Positions 17,616-26,223 of a stretch of DNA of 64,000 nt are shown here, piece after piece. The DNA is from Pseudomonas cannabina (GTDB lineage Bacteria; Pseudomonadota; Gammaproteobacteria; Pseudomonadales; Pseudomonadaceae), in contig NZ_FNKU01000001.1 in assembly GCF_900100365.1 (NCBI RefSeq), positions 1,426,001 to 1,490,000 on the forward strand, written 5' to 3'. Below the pieces are notes generated by a model. The model worked only from the letters and a program-made list of their open reading frames with translations. It had not been told where the DNA came from and made no database searches. The stretch's first letter is position 1. Every line of letters starts with the position of its first letter. Made by a program: the position numbers and the translations under genes.

Positions 17616-19177
17616 TTGGAATCTCCCGCCAGGTCAATTGGCCTGGCTGATGTTTGGGGCGACTCGTCGTGAGCACGCACTCGACCCAGTAGCAGGAAGA
17701 CCGCAGCGGCGGTCAGCACCGTGGCCGCGCTGAGGATGAACAGCAGGCTGCGGAACGCCCCGGCATAGTGTTGATGGAGCAAATCTGCCTTGTCGGGCAA
17801 CAAGCCAGTGGCGCTGTGCAAGTCGCCCAGCGCTGCGCGGTTGGCAGCCTCGGTCACGATATGCGGAGCAACGCCGTTCACCGACTCGAAAAGACCCCAC
17901 TGGATGAACGTTGCCAGCAGCGCACCGGCAAACGCGATGGCAATCCCGTCGGCCGAAACCCGCACGGCGTTGAAGATGCCCGTGGCCATGCCGGCGCGTT
18001 CCTTTTCAACGACGCTGACCGCCATGCCATCCATCAAGCCCCAGGGCAGACCAATGCCGATGCCGATCAAGGCCATGGGCAGCAGCGCGTTCTTAATGAC
18101 GCTGCTGTCCAGCGCCAAGGCCAGCCAGGACAAACCGGCTGCCACCAGCAGCAGGCCGATGCCTGACAGCACACCGGCTGTGAAACGGCGCGCCAGTTGC
18201 GCTGCGAGCATGGGCACAATCAGCAACGGCGCAGCCAGGGCCGTCATCATCTGCCCGGTTTCCAGAGCGCTGAGGCCATCAACACCGATGAAGCCCGCGG
18301 GCAGCATGATGATCAGCACCACAAAGAAGAACGCCGGGCTGGCGGCCAGAATCTGCACGCCGACAAAGCGAGCGCTCTTGAACAGCGACAGGTCGAGCAT
18401 GGGGCTGGCCACTTTGCGTTCCACCGAGATGAACACTCGGAACAGAAGCAACGAACCGATGATGCTGCCCAGCACCCACGGGTGTGTCCATCCCTCCTCG
18501 GGGGCAAGCAGAACACCGTAAGTGAAGAGCGTCAGGGCTGCCGTGAAGCTGGCGGCACCCGGCCAGTCCATGCCGGTGGCGTGGGGATCTCTGGATTCGG
18601 TGGCGCTGAACAGCACCATAAAAAAGCTGCCTACGCCGATCAGGCCGGTGGCGTGAAATGACCACTTCCAGCCTGCCGAATCCACCAGTGTGCCCGCCGC
18701 AAGCGGGCCGAAAGCCAGGCCGATACCAAAGGTGGTGCCCAGCAGGCTGAACACTCGGGTGCGGTCGGCGCCGTGAAAGGTCTGCGCCAGCGACGACATT
18801 GCGCCAGCGAACGCTGCCGCACCGCCAAGGCCCTGAACAAGACGCAGGATATCGATCTGCAGCACTGACGACGCGGCAGGAATGGCAAACGTGGCGACCA
18901 CGAAGATCACCAGTCCGATCAGCCAGATGCGCTTTCTGCCGTAGATATCGGTAAGACTGCCGGCGGCCATCATGGCGCTGCCATATGTCAGGATGTAGGC
19001 GTTGATGACCCACGTCAGTTCCACAGCCGATCCGCCCAGTGCCTTGTGGATGGAGGGCAGCACGACCGCCGGGCCGGTGAAGCATAACGGGATCAGGATG
19101 CCGGTCAGGCAGGCAGCGAACAGCTGTCCCCATCGCCCGGCCCTGAAAGGGGCCTGAGCGTGGCTGGTTGAAGTCAT
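17612..19177 (-). CDS. DHA2-family (14-span) MFS drug/compound exporter
   Basis: A 521-residue major-facilitator protein with the length and hydrophobic pattern of the 14-helix DHA2 group (EmrB/QacA type). Diagnostic motifs are WVINAYILTYGSAMMAAGSL, motif A as LTDIYGRKRIWLIGL, and the motif C region TFGIGLAFGPLAAGTLVDS. It would export a small molecule with the proton gradient. It is divergent from the LysR gene at 19334 across 156 bp, the usual arrangement for an efflux gene and its regulator, and precedes and overlaps an LLM oxidoreductase gene. Confidence 0.9.
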   Translation of the reverse strand: MTSTSHAQAPFRAGRWGQLFAACLTGILIPLCFTGPAVVLPSIHKALGGSAVELTWVINAYILTYGSAMMAAGSLTDIYGRKRIWLIGLVIFVVATFAIPAASSVLQIDILRLVQGLGGAAAFAGAMSSLAQTFHGADRTRVFSLLGTTFGIGLAFGPLAAGTLVDSAGWKWSFHATGLIGVGSFFMVLFSATESRDPHATGMDWPGAASFTAALTLFTYGVLLAPEEGWTHPWVLGSIIGSLLLFRVFISVERKVASPMLDLSLFKSARFVGVQILAASPAFFFVVLIIMLPAGFIGVDGLSALETGQMMTALAAPLLIVPMLAAQLARRFTAGVLSGIGLLLVAAGLSWLALALDSSVIKNALLPMALIGIGIGLPWGLMDGMAVSVVEKERAGMATGIFNAVRVSADGIAIAFAGALLATFIQWGLFESVNGVAPHIVTEAANRAALGDLHSATGLLPDKADLLHQHYAGAFRSLLFILSAATVLTAAAVFLLLGRVRAHDESPQTSARPIDLAGDSK

Positions 19178-19333
19178 GGTGATATCCCTGTGATGCGTGC
19201 GCAGGTGTCGGTTCGCGTCGCGCAGTGACCCGACGGCGTTTGGCCTGCCGAAGATTAGGGGTTGCGTCTGTAAACAAAAACAGGCTTATGTTCCGAAGGC
19301 ATAGGACAAGGCTGTCCGCAATAGGAGTGAGCA

Positions 19334-20242
19334 GTGGAATCGCTAGGTAGCATCGCGTTGTTTGTGCTGGTCGCGGAAACACGAAGTTTCACCCAGGCCG
19401 GAAAGCGCCTGGGCATTTCGTCCTCGGGCGTCGGCAAAAGCATCGGTCGGCTCGAAGAGAACCTCGGCGCGCGGCTGTTTCATCGCAGCACGCGCAGCAT
19501 CGCCCTGACCCTGGAGGGCTCGCTGTTTCTGGAGCGCTGTCGACGTATCCTGGCAGAACTGGAAGCGGCAGAAATGGAATTGAGCAATGCCCGGGACTTG
19601 CCGAGGGGTCGGCTGCGGGTCAGTGTGCCGCTGGTCAGTGGACTGGTCATGCCGGTCATCATCGAGTTCATGCGCGCTTTTCCCGACATCGAGCTGGATA
19701 TTGATTTCTCCGACCGCATGGTCGATATCATCGAAGAAGGCTTTGATGTCGTCTTGCGCACGGGCGACCTCAGTGATTCCAGGCTCTTGTCGAAAAGGAT
19801 GGGCGGCTTTCAGTTACGCATTGTCGGCGCTCCGGACTATTTTGAACGGCGCGGCATGCCGGCTTTTCCCGCTGATCTGGTTCAGCACGCCTGTCTGCAT
19901 CACAAGTTTCCGTCCTCCGGCAAATTCGAACTCTGGCCGCTGCGTCGCGAGGACGGTGCCGATGATCTTGATTTGCCGCAGACGATGATCTGCAACACCA
20001 CGGAAATTCTGGTCGATGTCGCGCGGGCCGGTCTGGGTATCGCCTGCCTGCCTGATTTCATGATTGCGTCCGCGATCAAACGCGGCGAGCTTGTTTCGAT
20101 TCTGGATGATTACACTGTGCACACGGGAAGTTTCAGGCTGCTCTGGCCGTCCAGCAAACATCTTTCCGTGCGCCTGCGGGTGTTCATTGATTTCTTGCAC
20201 AGCCACTTGTTCGCTTCCGTTGCAGGCAATTCTGCGGACTGA
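19334..20242 (+). CDS. LysR-family transcriptional regulator (divergent from DHA2 exporter)
   Basis: A 302-residue LysR protein in the CrgA/AaeR-like branch: ESLGSIALFVLVAETRSFTQ, then GKRLGISSSGVGKSIGRLEE and LGARLFHRSTRSIALTLEG, followed by the effector domain (PRGRLRVSVPLVSGLVMPVI). The start is GTG, 5 nt after AGGAG; no ATG fits. It is divergently arranged with the DHA2 exporter/LLM oxidoreductase pair and is their likely regulator. The glutathione transferase gene follows 27 bp downstream and may be cotranscribed. Confidence 0.92.
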   Translation: MESLGSIALFVLVAETRSFTQAGKRLGISSSGVGKSIGRLEENLGARLFHRSTRSIALTLEGSLFLERCRRILAELEAAEMELSNARDLPRGRLRVSVPLVSGLVMPVIIEFMRAFPDIELDIDFSDRMVDIIEEGFDVVLRTGDLSDSRLLSKRMGGFQLRIVGAPDYFERRGMPAFPADLVQHACLHHKFPSSGKFELWPLRREDGADDLDLPQTMICNTTEILVDVARAGLGIACLPDFMIASAIKRGELVSILDDYTVHTGSFRLLWPSSKHLSVRLRVFIDFLHSHLFASVAGNSAD

Positions 20243-20269
20243 GCATGCGGCCCCTGAAGGAGCATTGGC

Positions 20270-20896
20270 ATGTACACGCTTTTTGGCAGTAAAGGGTCGG
20301 GGTCGGCGGCAATCGAGATGGCGCTCGAGCGATGCGCGGTCCCGTTTACGTTGATCAGGGCCAGCTCATGGGAAGAGGGGCCCGGGAAGGAGGCGTTGAG
20401 GCGGGTCAATCCGTTGCTGCAAGTGCCGACGCTGGTGCTGGCTGATGGCACGGTGCTGACCGAAAGCGCCGCAATCCTGATTCATTTGGGGCTGGAGCAT
20501 TCCCGCTCCAGTCTGCTGCCCGGAGAAGCATCCGCTCGGGCTCATGCACTTCGCGGGCTGGTGTACATCGCCACCAATTGTTACGCGCCGATCGGCATCA
20601 TCGATTACCCGGAACGCTGGCTGCCGGGTGCTGATGATGCACAGCAAGCAGCACTGGAAGAAGGCGCTCGCACCCGGCTGCATGAAAACTGGGAAACCTT
20701 CGCTGAGCTTTTCGGCAGTCCTGCCCGTTTTCGGCCGGACACTCCCGCCGCAATGGAAATACTGGCAGCTGTTGTGACGCGATGGAGCGGGGCGCGGGAG
20801 CACCTGAGTTCAGCACGGCCGGCGTTTTATGCAGCGCTGTTGCAAGTGGACACGAACCCGACTGTCAACGCTGTGATAAAACGCCATTGGTCATGA
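20270..20896 (+). CDS. Glutathione S-transferase family protein
   Basis: A 208-residue two-domain GST. The thioredoxin-like N-domain starts MYTLFGSKGSGSAAIEMALE and carries the cis-proline and GSH-binding segments NPLLQVPTLVLADG and LTESAAILIHLG. An all-helical C-domain follows from about residue 85. No cysteine is visible at the usual N-terminal position, where a GSKGSGS serine pattern suggests a Ser-type active site. The gene lies directly after the LysR gene with AAGGAG upstream. Conjugation or detoxification linked to the neighbouring efflux system is plausible but unproved. Confidence 0.88.
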   Translation: MYTLFGSKGSGSAAIEMALERCAVPFTLIRASSWEEGPGKEALRRVNPLLQVPTLVLADGTVLTESAAILIHLGLEHSRSSLLPGEASARAHALRGLVYIATNCYAPIGIIDYPERWLPGADDAQQAALEEGARTRLHENWETFAELFGSPARFRPDTPAAMEILAAVVTRWSGAREHLSSARPAFYAALLQVDTNPTVNAVIKRHWS

Positions 20897-20937
20897 ATAG
20901 CAGACGCATGGGCCTGCAGGAAACTTTGGAAAGGCTC

Positions 20938-21564
20938 TCAATCCAGCGGCCCCAACACTTTGCGGTAACGCTCCTCTCCCTGATCAGTCTGACGGGTCAG
21001 AATAACTTCCAGGCCTTGCGGGTTGTCCTCTTTATGGCTGTCAGGCGATTGCCAGCCGCTGTCGTCCTTCCAGACCCGCAGCCGCACATCGACTATCCCG
21101 TCAAGCACGGCAATGCCATCGCCGGGGGCCGGTAACGGGTAGCGATCGCTGGCGATGGCTGCGGCGCGATACAGGGTCTTGTTATCCAGCCACCAGCGAA
21201 CCCGCTGTAGACCGTCTTCGGGTGTTGCCGCGCTGCGAATCACGTCGAGGCGAAAATGCCTTTTATCGGCACTGCGCACGCTCAACGCTGCGGGCGTTTC
21301 CGGTTTCAGGGAAGCATCCTCGCCGATCACCGGTTCTCGCAGTTCAATGCTGGCGCGCAGCAGCACGTCACGCTCCATCTGGTTCAGTGCGCGCAACAGC
21401 GACTCGGTTTTTTCAGTGTCATCACGCAGGTGACGATCGGTTCGGGTCACGCTGTCGAGGCCGCGCCAGGCGATCAGACTGACGAGGGTCATGAGCAGGA
21501 TCGCGACCATCACCTCAAGCAAGGTAAAACCGTGTTGGTGCGCGGGCTCTGGTGCTTTGTTCAT
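20938..21564 (-). CDS. gspJ: Type II secretion minor pseudopilin GspJ
   Basis: A 208-residue minor pseudopilin. The prepilin peptidase site and hydrophobic helix read GFTLLEVMVAILLMTLVS, followed by the GspJ-typical RGLDSVTRTDRHLRDDTEK and a long beta-rich domain. GspJ sits in the tip complex (H-I-J-K) of the type II secretion pseudopilus. A longer frame exists, but ATG at 21564 gives the short leader expected before the cleavage site and overlaps the stop of gspH. The core secretion genes (outer-membrane secretin, ATPase, gspF) are absent from this window. Confidence 0.88.
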   Translation of the reverse strand: MNKAPEPAHQHGFTLLEVMVAILLMTLVSLIAWRGLDSVTRTDRHLRDDTEKTESLLRALNQMERDVLLRASIELREPVIGEDASLKPETPAALSVRSADKRHFRLDVIRSAATPEDGLQRVRWWLDNKTLYRAAAIASDRYPLPAPGDGIAVLDGIVDVRLRVWKDDSGWQSPDSHKEDNPQGLEVILTRQTDQGEERYRKVLGPLD

Positions 21565-22022
21565 GGCGGGCTGACCACCTGCAACTGCCCCAGCGCGCTG
21601 CGTTGCAGATCGAGGGCGTGCTGGCCGTCGGAAAGCCGTATGCGCAGGGGCGTGCCGATCCACTCCGTGTTGAACATCACGCGCTGCCCGGGCTGAACGC
21701 GCACACGCATGGCCGGCGACTCCCAGTTTCTCGGGCGCAGTTGCGGATCGTCGTTGAAGGTGTCGTGGCCCGATCCTGTTTCGGCGCGCCGCCGGAAGGC
21801 AAAACCTTTAGCATCGGCGTGCCAACTGATCATGCGGCCGTCGGCCCTGGCTTCAGCCTGAGCGATCTGAAACAGTTGCGCCAGACGTTCGGCATCCTTG
21901 CGCAACAGTGCTGCAGGATCGGGCTTGATGCTCAGGCTTATCGTCGCGCTGGCGATGCCGATAATCACCACCACGACCATCAGTTCGATCAGGGTGAAGC
22001 CCGATTGCCTGGGCATGCTCAT
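21561..22022 (-). CDS. gspH: Type II secretion minor pseudopilin GspH
   Basis: A 153-residue pseudopilin with leader MSMPRQSG and the processing site and helix GFTLIELMVVVVIIGIASA. The body (AERLAQLFQIAQAEARADGR and GFAFRR) matches the GspH/FimT arrangement. It is translationally coupled to gspJ by a 4-bp overlap. GspH links the tip pseudopilins to the major pseudopilin GspG. Confidence 0.82.
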   Translation of the reverse strand: MSMPRQSGFTLIELMVVVVIIGIASATISLSIKPDPAALLRKDAERLAQLFQIAQAEARADGRMISWHADAKGFAFRRRAETGSGHDTFNDDPQLRPRNWESPAMRVRVQPGQRVMFNTEWIGTPLRIRLSDGQHALDLQRSALGQLQVVSPP

Positions 22023-22126
22023 GACGCTGCACTCCTTGCTGAAGCCGGTTCACTCATGGGTACAGACGATAGCCAGCGACGCACGCTCATGTAGACTGCT
22101 CGTTCGGACGAACAGGAGGTTCAGTC

Positions 22127-22552
22127 ATGGTAGTTCCTTTTGCATTTTCGGCCCCTCGGCTGCTGCTGGTGGCAGGTCTGATGGTGGCGCTGGTGGGGGT
22201 CGCATTCTGGGCGCCACGGCTACTGGCCCCGCTGCCATCATCAGGCAGTGCGCCGGTCGGGCAGGCACCTGCCAGCGCCAGCCCGGCACGCCACTGGTTT
22301 GCCGACCAGCCTTCGCCAGTGCAGATCAAGGTGTCCGGGCTCATGGCCGGAGCGCGCGGCGCGGTGGCAATCATCAGCCTCAACGACGGCCCGGCAGGCA
22401 GTTTCCTGGTGGGGGAGCATCTCGCCAGGGATGTGCGTCTGGTGGCTATCGAAGCCGACGGGGTGGTGATCGAACAGGGCTCGGAGCAAAAACGCTTCAA
22501 CGTCAGTCCGTTGGCCGAAGGGCCGGAACTGCCCAGCCTGATGCGTCGCTGA
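22127..22552 (+). CDS. GspC-like inner-membrane type II secretion protein (short, no PDZ)
   Basis: A 141-residue protein with one N-terminal transmembrane segment (LLLVAGLMVALVGVAFWAP), a Pro/Ala/Ser linker and a periplasmic domain (VQIKVSGLMAGARGAVAIIS, GDGVV-type strand, KRFNVSP) like the homology region of GspC, which contacts the secretin. The usual C-terminal PDZ or coiled-coil is missing, which is normal in some Pseudomonas systems (XcpP is longer). A perfect AGGAGG precedes it. It runs opposite to gspH/gspJ and gspI, an unusual interleaved layout. Confidence 0.7.
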   Translation: MVVPFAFSAPRLLLVAGLMVALVGVAFWAPRLLAPLPSSGSAPVGQAPASASPARHWFADQPSPVQIKVSGLMAGARGAVAIISLNDGPAGSFLVGEHLARDVRLVAIEADGVVIEQGSEQKRFNVSPLAEGPELPSLMRR

Positions 22553-22556
22553 ACGC

Positions 22557-22943
22557 TCATGGTCTGTTGGCCGCCGGACGGCCGAGCAGGGTGTCGAGGC
22601 GTGCCAGCGGCGGGGCCTGAACATCGCGTTGGGACACCTTCAGGCTGACGCGCATCAGCCTGCCGTCGGCGCTGACGGTCAGCGACTGCTCACAGCGCAA
22701 TAACAGTCGTCCCTGATTGCATTCGAATGCGCGCGTCCCCGCAGCCAGGTGCTCCGCCATGCGCAGCTCGGCAAGCTGGTTCTGCGCGGCCAGCAACGCC
22801 AGTGCGCGATCCCGCAACAGGCCGTTGCTGTGCGTCATGACCCCTGACACACGAGCCGCAGCCGCCAGCGCGATGGCGATGATCGCCAGCGCTACGAGCA
22901 CTTCGGTCAGGGTAAAGCCGTGCTCCTTGTGCGGCATGTACAT
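22557..22943 (-). CDS. gspI: Type II secretion minor pseudopilin GspI
   Basis: A 128-residue pseudopilin with leader MYMPHKEH and the site GFTLTEVLVALAIIAIALA, followed by the GspI-typical ALLAAQNQLAELRMAEHLA segment. CAGGAGG lies upstream of the ATG. GspI nucleates the tip trimer with J and K. It is convergent with the GspC-like gene, whose stop is only 5 bp from its own, and divergent from gspG. Confidence 0.85.
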   Translation of the reverse strand: MYMPHKEHGFTLTEVLVALAIIAIALAAAARVSGVMTHSNGLLRDRALALLAAQNQLAELRMAEHLAAGTRAFECNQGRLLLRCEQSLTVSADGRLMRVSLKVSQRDVQAPPLARLDTLLGRPAANRP

Positions 22944-23079
22944 GGTCGCCTCCTGGCAGATACAGATCAGCAGAATAGCAGCTGAGGATTCATGAATGGC
23001 CCGCTATAACGCTTGCGCAGTTTGATCGGGCAATGCAACGGCTTTGCTACACTGCGCATAGGATGATAGTTATCAGGGA

Positions 23080-23535
23080 ATGGATATGGATGTCTTATGC
23101 GTCAAGCCTCGCCCGGCAGGTCATCCGGGTCAGGGCGGTTTCACCCTCATTGAAATCATGGTGGTGGTCGTCATTCTCGGCATTCTGGCGGCAGTTGTGG
23201 TGCCCAAAGTTCTCGACCGGCCGGATCAGGCGCGTGCCACGGCAGCGCGGCAGGATGTTGCAGGTCTGATGCAGGCGCTCAAACTCTACCGCCTCGATCA
23301 TGGCGCTTACCCGAATCAGAGCCAGGGCCTGAAGGTGCTCGTGGAGCGACCCGCGAACGTCAACAAAAGCAATTGGCGCGCTTATGTAGAACGACTCCCC
23401 GACGATCCCTGGGGGCGTCCTTACAATTACCTCAATCCTGGCGTCAACGGCGAAGTTGATGTGTTTTCCCTTGGGGCCGATGGTCAGCCCGATGGCGAGG
23501 GCGTCAATGCCGATATTGGCTCCTGGCAGCTTTGA
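23080..23535 (+). CDS. gspG: Type II secretion major pseudopilin GspG
   Basis: A 151-residue major pseudopilin. The processing site and helix GGFTLIEIMVVVVILGILAA is canonical, and the C-terminal calcium-site region reads DPWGRPYNYLNPG and FSLGADGQPDGEG, as in GspG. The leader is 20 residues if the first ATG is used; internal ATGs at 23086 or 23090 are possible. It overlaps or directly abuts the gspK fragment, consistent with a G-K transcript. Confidence 0.9.
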   Translation: MDMDVLCVKPRPAGHPGQGGFTLIEIMVVVVILGILAAVVVPKVLDRPDQARATAARQDVAGLMQALKLYRLDHGAYPNQSQGLKVLVERPANVNKSNWRAYVERLPDDPWGRPYNYLNPGVNGEVDVFSLGADGQPDGEGVNADIGSWQL

Positions 23536-23567
23536 ACGCCTTGGGAGAAACCAGCGGGTCGGCAAGG

Positions 23568-24830
23568 ATGACCCAGCGCGGCTCGGCGATTATCAGTGCG
23601 TTGCTGATTGCTACGCTGGTTGCGGTGATGGCTGCCGGCATGCTGAGCCGCCAGAGTGTGCTGACCCGCGTGGTGGAAGCCGAGCAAGCGCACCGCCAGG
23701 GCAGCGCCGTATTGCATGGCGGTCTGGAGGTCGGTCGCAGGCTGCTTTGGGAATCACGCTGGCAGGATGGCCTGACTCTGCCTGACCAGGCGTGGGCGCG
23801 CCCTATCGGTCATGATGCACTGGATCAACTGAGCGGCGATTTTCAGGGGCAACTGGAGGACCAGCAGGGCAAGTTCAACCTGCGCAATCTGATCGCCAAT
23901 CATCGCCCGGACCTCGCCATGGTGCCAGACCTTAATGACGTCGCGCTGTTTGTGCAGGTGGTGCGCAGCGGCAGTTTCGCGCAGGCGGCCCGGCAGTTGG
24001 GCATGCCTTCGAATACCGTCAGCCGCAGAATTCAGCAACTGGAAGCACAGCTGGACACACGGCTGTTGCAGCGTTCAACGCGCAAGCTGGCGCTGACCCC
24101 GGCAGGTCAGGACTTCTATGAGCGTTGCATGGGCGCTGTCGATGGATTGACCGACGCCGCAGAGCAGCTTGTTTCGAGGCGTGAAGAACCCAGCGGCCGA
24201 GTGCGAATTGCCGCAACGGCGGATTTCTTCGACTTTTTTTCGATGGACTGGGTGGCCGATTTTCTTGCCCGTTACCCGCGCGTGCAGCTCGAATTTGTCC
24301 TCAGCGATGATCGCGCCGACCTGATCGCTGAGCGGCTGGACATCGCCTTCAGGGGCGGCCCTTTGCAGGACTCGGGGTATGTGGGGCGTCAACTGATCGA
24401 TGAAGAGCGCGACTGCATGGTCGCCAGCCCGGCCTATCTCGCGACTCACGGTATGCCTGCGTCGCTGGAGAGTCTGCAGGCGCACTATTGTGTGTGTGCT
24501 GCGCACCTTGGCAGTTTTAACACCTGGCGGCTGCTCGGTCCGGAGGAAAAGCTGCATGAGGTGCAGATTGCCAGCCGATTCAATGCAAACACGGCGCAGG
24601 CGCTGCGTAAGGCGGCGCTTGCCGGATTGGGCATTGCCTTGTTGCCGACCACCCTGATCCGTGCCGATTTACGCAAGGGGCTGCTGGTGCCGGAACTGGC
24701 GCAGTATCAGCGCACCAGCCATGGCCTGCACGTGCTTTATCCCAGTCGGCAACACCTGCCACTGGCTGTTTCGGCGTTTATCGGGATGGTGATGGAGAAA
24801 CTCAAGACCAAGGCGTTTCCTGCGCAGTGA
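23568..24830 (+). CDS. Chimeric ORF: GspK N-terminal fragment fused to a LysR regulator
   Basis: The first ~118 residues are GspK-like: a positively charged start, the hydrophobic helix SAIISALLIATLVAVMAAGM, and QLEDQQGKFNLRNLIANH, which matches the GspK pattern. From Met at 23919 the frame continues without a break as a complete 303-residue LysR regulator (DLNDVALFVQVVRSGSFAQA, MPSNTVSRRIQQLEAQL, then a full effector domain). The boundary lies at about 23905-23925 and no ribosome site precedes 23919. The simplest reading is a deletion that removed the rest of gspK and further gsp genes. A TTG start at 23532 is also in frame. The LysR part may still be made, alone or as a membrane-anchored chimera. 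Confidence 0.85.
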   Translation: MTQRGSAIISALLIATLVAVMAAGMLSRQSVLTRVVEAEQAHRQGSAVLHGGLEVGRRLLWESRWQDGLTLPDQAWARPIGHDALDQLSGDFQGQLEDQQGKFNLRNLIANHRPDLAMVPDLNDVALFVQVVRSGSFAQAARQLGMPSNTVSRRIQQLEAQLDTRLLQRSTRKLALTPAGQDFYERCMGAVDGLTDAAEQLVSRREEPSGRVRIAATADFFDFFSMDWVADFLARYPRVQLEFVLSDDRADLIAERLDIAFRGGPLQDSGYVGRQLIDEERDCMVASPAYLATHGMPASLESLQAHYCVCAAHLGSFNTWRLLGPEEKLHEVQIASRFNANTAQALRKAALAGLGIALLPTTLIRADLRKGLLVPELAQYQRTSHGLHVLYPSRQHLPLAVSAFIGMVMEKLKTKAFPAQ

Positions 24831-24857
24831 GCGTCAGCAGCACTGGCTTTGCCCGGG

Positions 24858-25307
24858 TCATTTCAATTTCGACGTCATGTAAATCAATCGAACCGTTGCG
24901 ATGGTGATGGCTTCCGCATCGCTCTTGATCGTATCGAGCTGATCACTGTTCAGGACGCCTTGTTCAACGTTGGATTCCATCAGGCGAGCGACCTGATACA
25001 GGTTCTGGGTCACGTCGTGCAGGCTGCCGTGCAAACGGGCAATCACCCCGTTCAGGCGCTCACTGTTTGATTTGTCAGTCAGGGCTGGCGCAGCTACGAA
25101 AGGGTCAGCGTGGAAACCGGTGACCAGGTAAGTAATATCAACGCCGGCGTCGGCAATGCGTGACAAGTAGTCCGCGCGGGGCGACCGAACACCATTTTCG
25201 TAGTTGCCTTGAGCATTGGTTTCCACGCCGCCTATGGCACCCAATGCGCTTTGCGAAAGCTTGAGACGCAGCCTTTCCCGTTTTAATCGTGGTCCTATCC
25301 CTGTCAT
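24858..25307 (-). CDS. XRE-family HTH transcriptional regulator
   Basis: A 149-residue protein with an N-terminal Cro/C1-type helix-turn-helix (IGPRLKRERLRLKLSQSALG, then GGVETNAQGNYENGVRSPRA and a DYLSRIADAGVDITYLVTG ending typical of the family) and a helical C-terminal half (RLNGVIARLHGSLHDVTQNL). It resembles single-copy regulators of phage or accessory origin. A longer frame upstream starts poorly; ATG at 25307 gives the normal HTH start. It is convergent with the chimeric gspK-lysR ORF. Confidence 0.85.
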   Translation of the reverse strand: MTGIGPRLKRERLRLKLSQSALGAIGGVETNAQGNYENGVRSPRADYLSRIADAGVDITYLVTGFHADPFVAAPALTDKSNSERLNGVIARLHGSLHDVTQNLYQVARLMESNVEQGVLNSDQLDTIKSDAEAITIATVRLIYMTSKLK

Positions 25308-25599
25308 CCGTTTGTCCTCGATAAACTGTCTGCCAGATAAAATCGGGCTGTACTGCAACAATTTGGGTTAACAAGCGTTCTTTCTACGACCAGAAGGGCC
25401 TCCGAATCGGCATGAGCACATGCGTTCAGGGTGGTTCAGGTACTGACGTACCTGATGGGTCGAAGAGTGTACGGATGAATCGGGTGGGTTGATACCGTTT
25501 TGTATGAAACTGTACGATTTAATGGGCTGTTTCAGCGCAGTCCTCCGCGGCTGGCGCAGAGCCCGGCAAGGCTCTGCGCAGTGTCTTTCCGGGCAGGCT

Positions 25600-26223
25600 T
25601 TACAGGCAGCGCGACGTCGGTTGCTGTGCCCAGCGCTGCGCAGTAGTGGCGATCTTGTCAGCCAGTCGGGCAACGGCTTTCTGGTGCGCGATGATGAGGT
25701 TTTCCATGCCTTCTCCGGCCTGCTCGCGGATCACGCTGCTGCAGGTCAGGCTCTGCCGTTTGCTACCGGCGGTAGCGCCGGCCTCACGCAGCCCGAGGGT
25801 CCAGACGACGTCGATCAGCGCGTAGTTGCCCGGCATCGACTCGAACCGGCGCACGTCGGTACGGACCGACAGCACCGGTTGCTCGCCATTTTTTGGCAGA
25901 CCGGCCATGTCCCGGCTGCCGAAGCGGTGTTCCAGCTGCGGTGTCAGTGCGTCATGAAACTCGTCACCCAGGGGCGATCCCCAGCGTTCGGTGTCGAGAA
26001 TCGCCAGGCTGCCATTGCCCTGACGAACCACCAGCGGTGGCTGGTCCACCTGCACCGGCATCAACACCGGCAGCATTTCGAACTGGAACGGCATTGGGCT
26101 TACTGCCGCAGTGGTGGCAGTGCCCATCGGTGCGATCAGCGTGTAATAGTGGGTCTGTGTCGACGTGCAGGCACTGATGCCCAGTGTTGCGGCCAACGCC
26201 AGCAGTTTCAAACGCAAGGTCAT
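25600..26223 (-). CDS. pqiC: PqiC-type outer-membrane lipoprotein
   Basis: A 207-residue lipoprotein with a signal peptide ending in the lipobox GISAC (Cys19) and the start of the YmbA/PqiC domain THYYTLIAP. PqiC forms an outer-membrane ring that receives the PqiB needle in the Pqi intermembrane lipid-transport system. Its ATG overlaps the stop of pqiB (4 bp), and it is the last gene of the pqiA1-A2-B-C operon. Confidence 0.87.
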   Translation of the reverse strand: MTLRLKLLALAATLGISACTSTQTHYYTLIAPMGTATTAAVSPMPFQFEMLPVLMPVQVDQPPLVVRQGNGSLAILDTERWGSPLGDEFHDALTPQLEHRFGSRDMAGLPKNGEQPVLSVRTDVRRFESMPGNYALIDVVWTLGLREAGATAGSKRQSLTCSSVIREQAGEGMENLIIAHQKAVARLADKIATTAQRWAQQPTSRCL

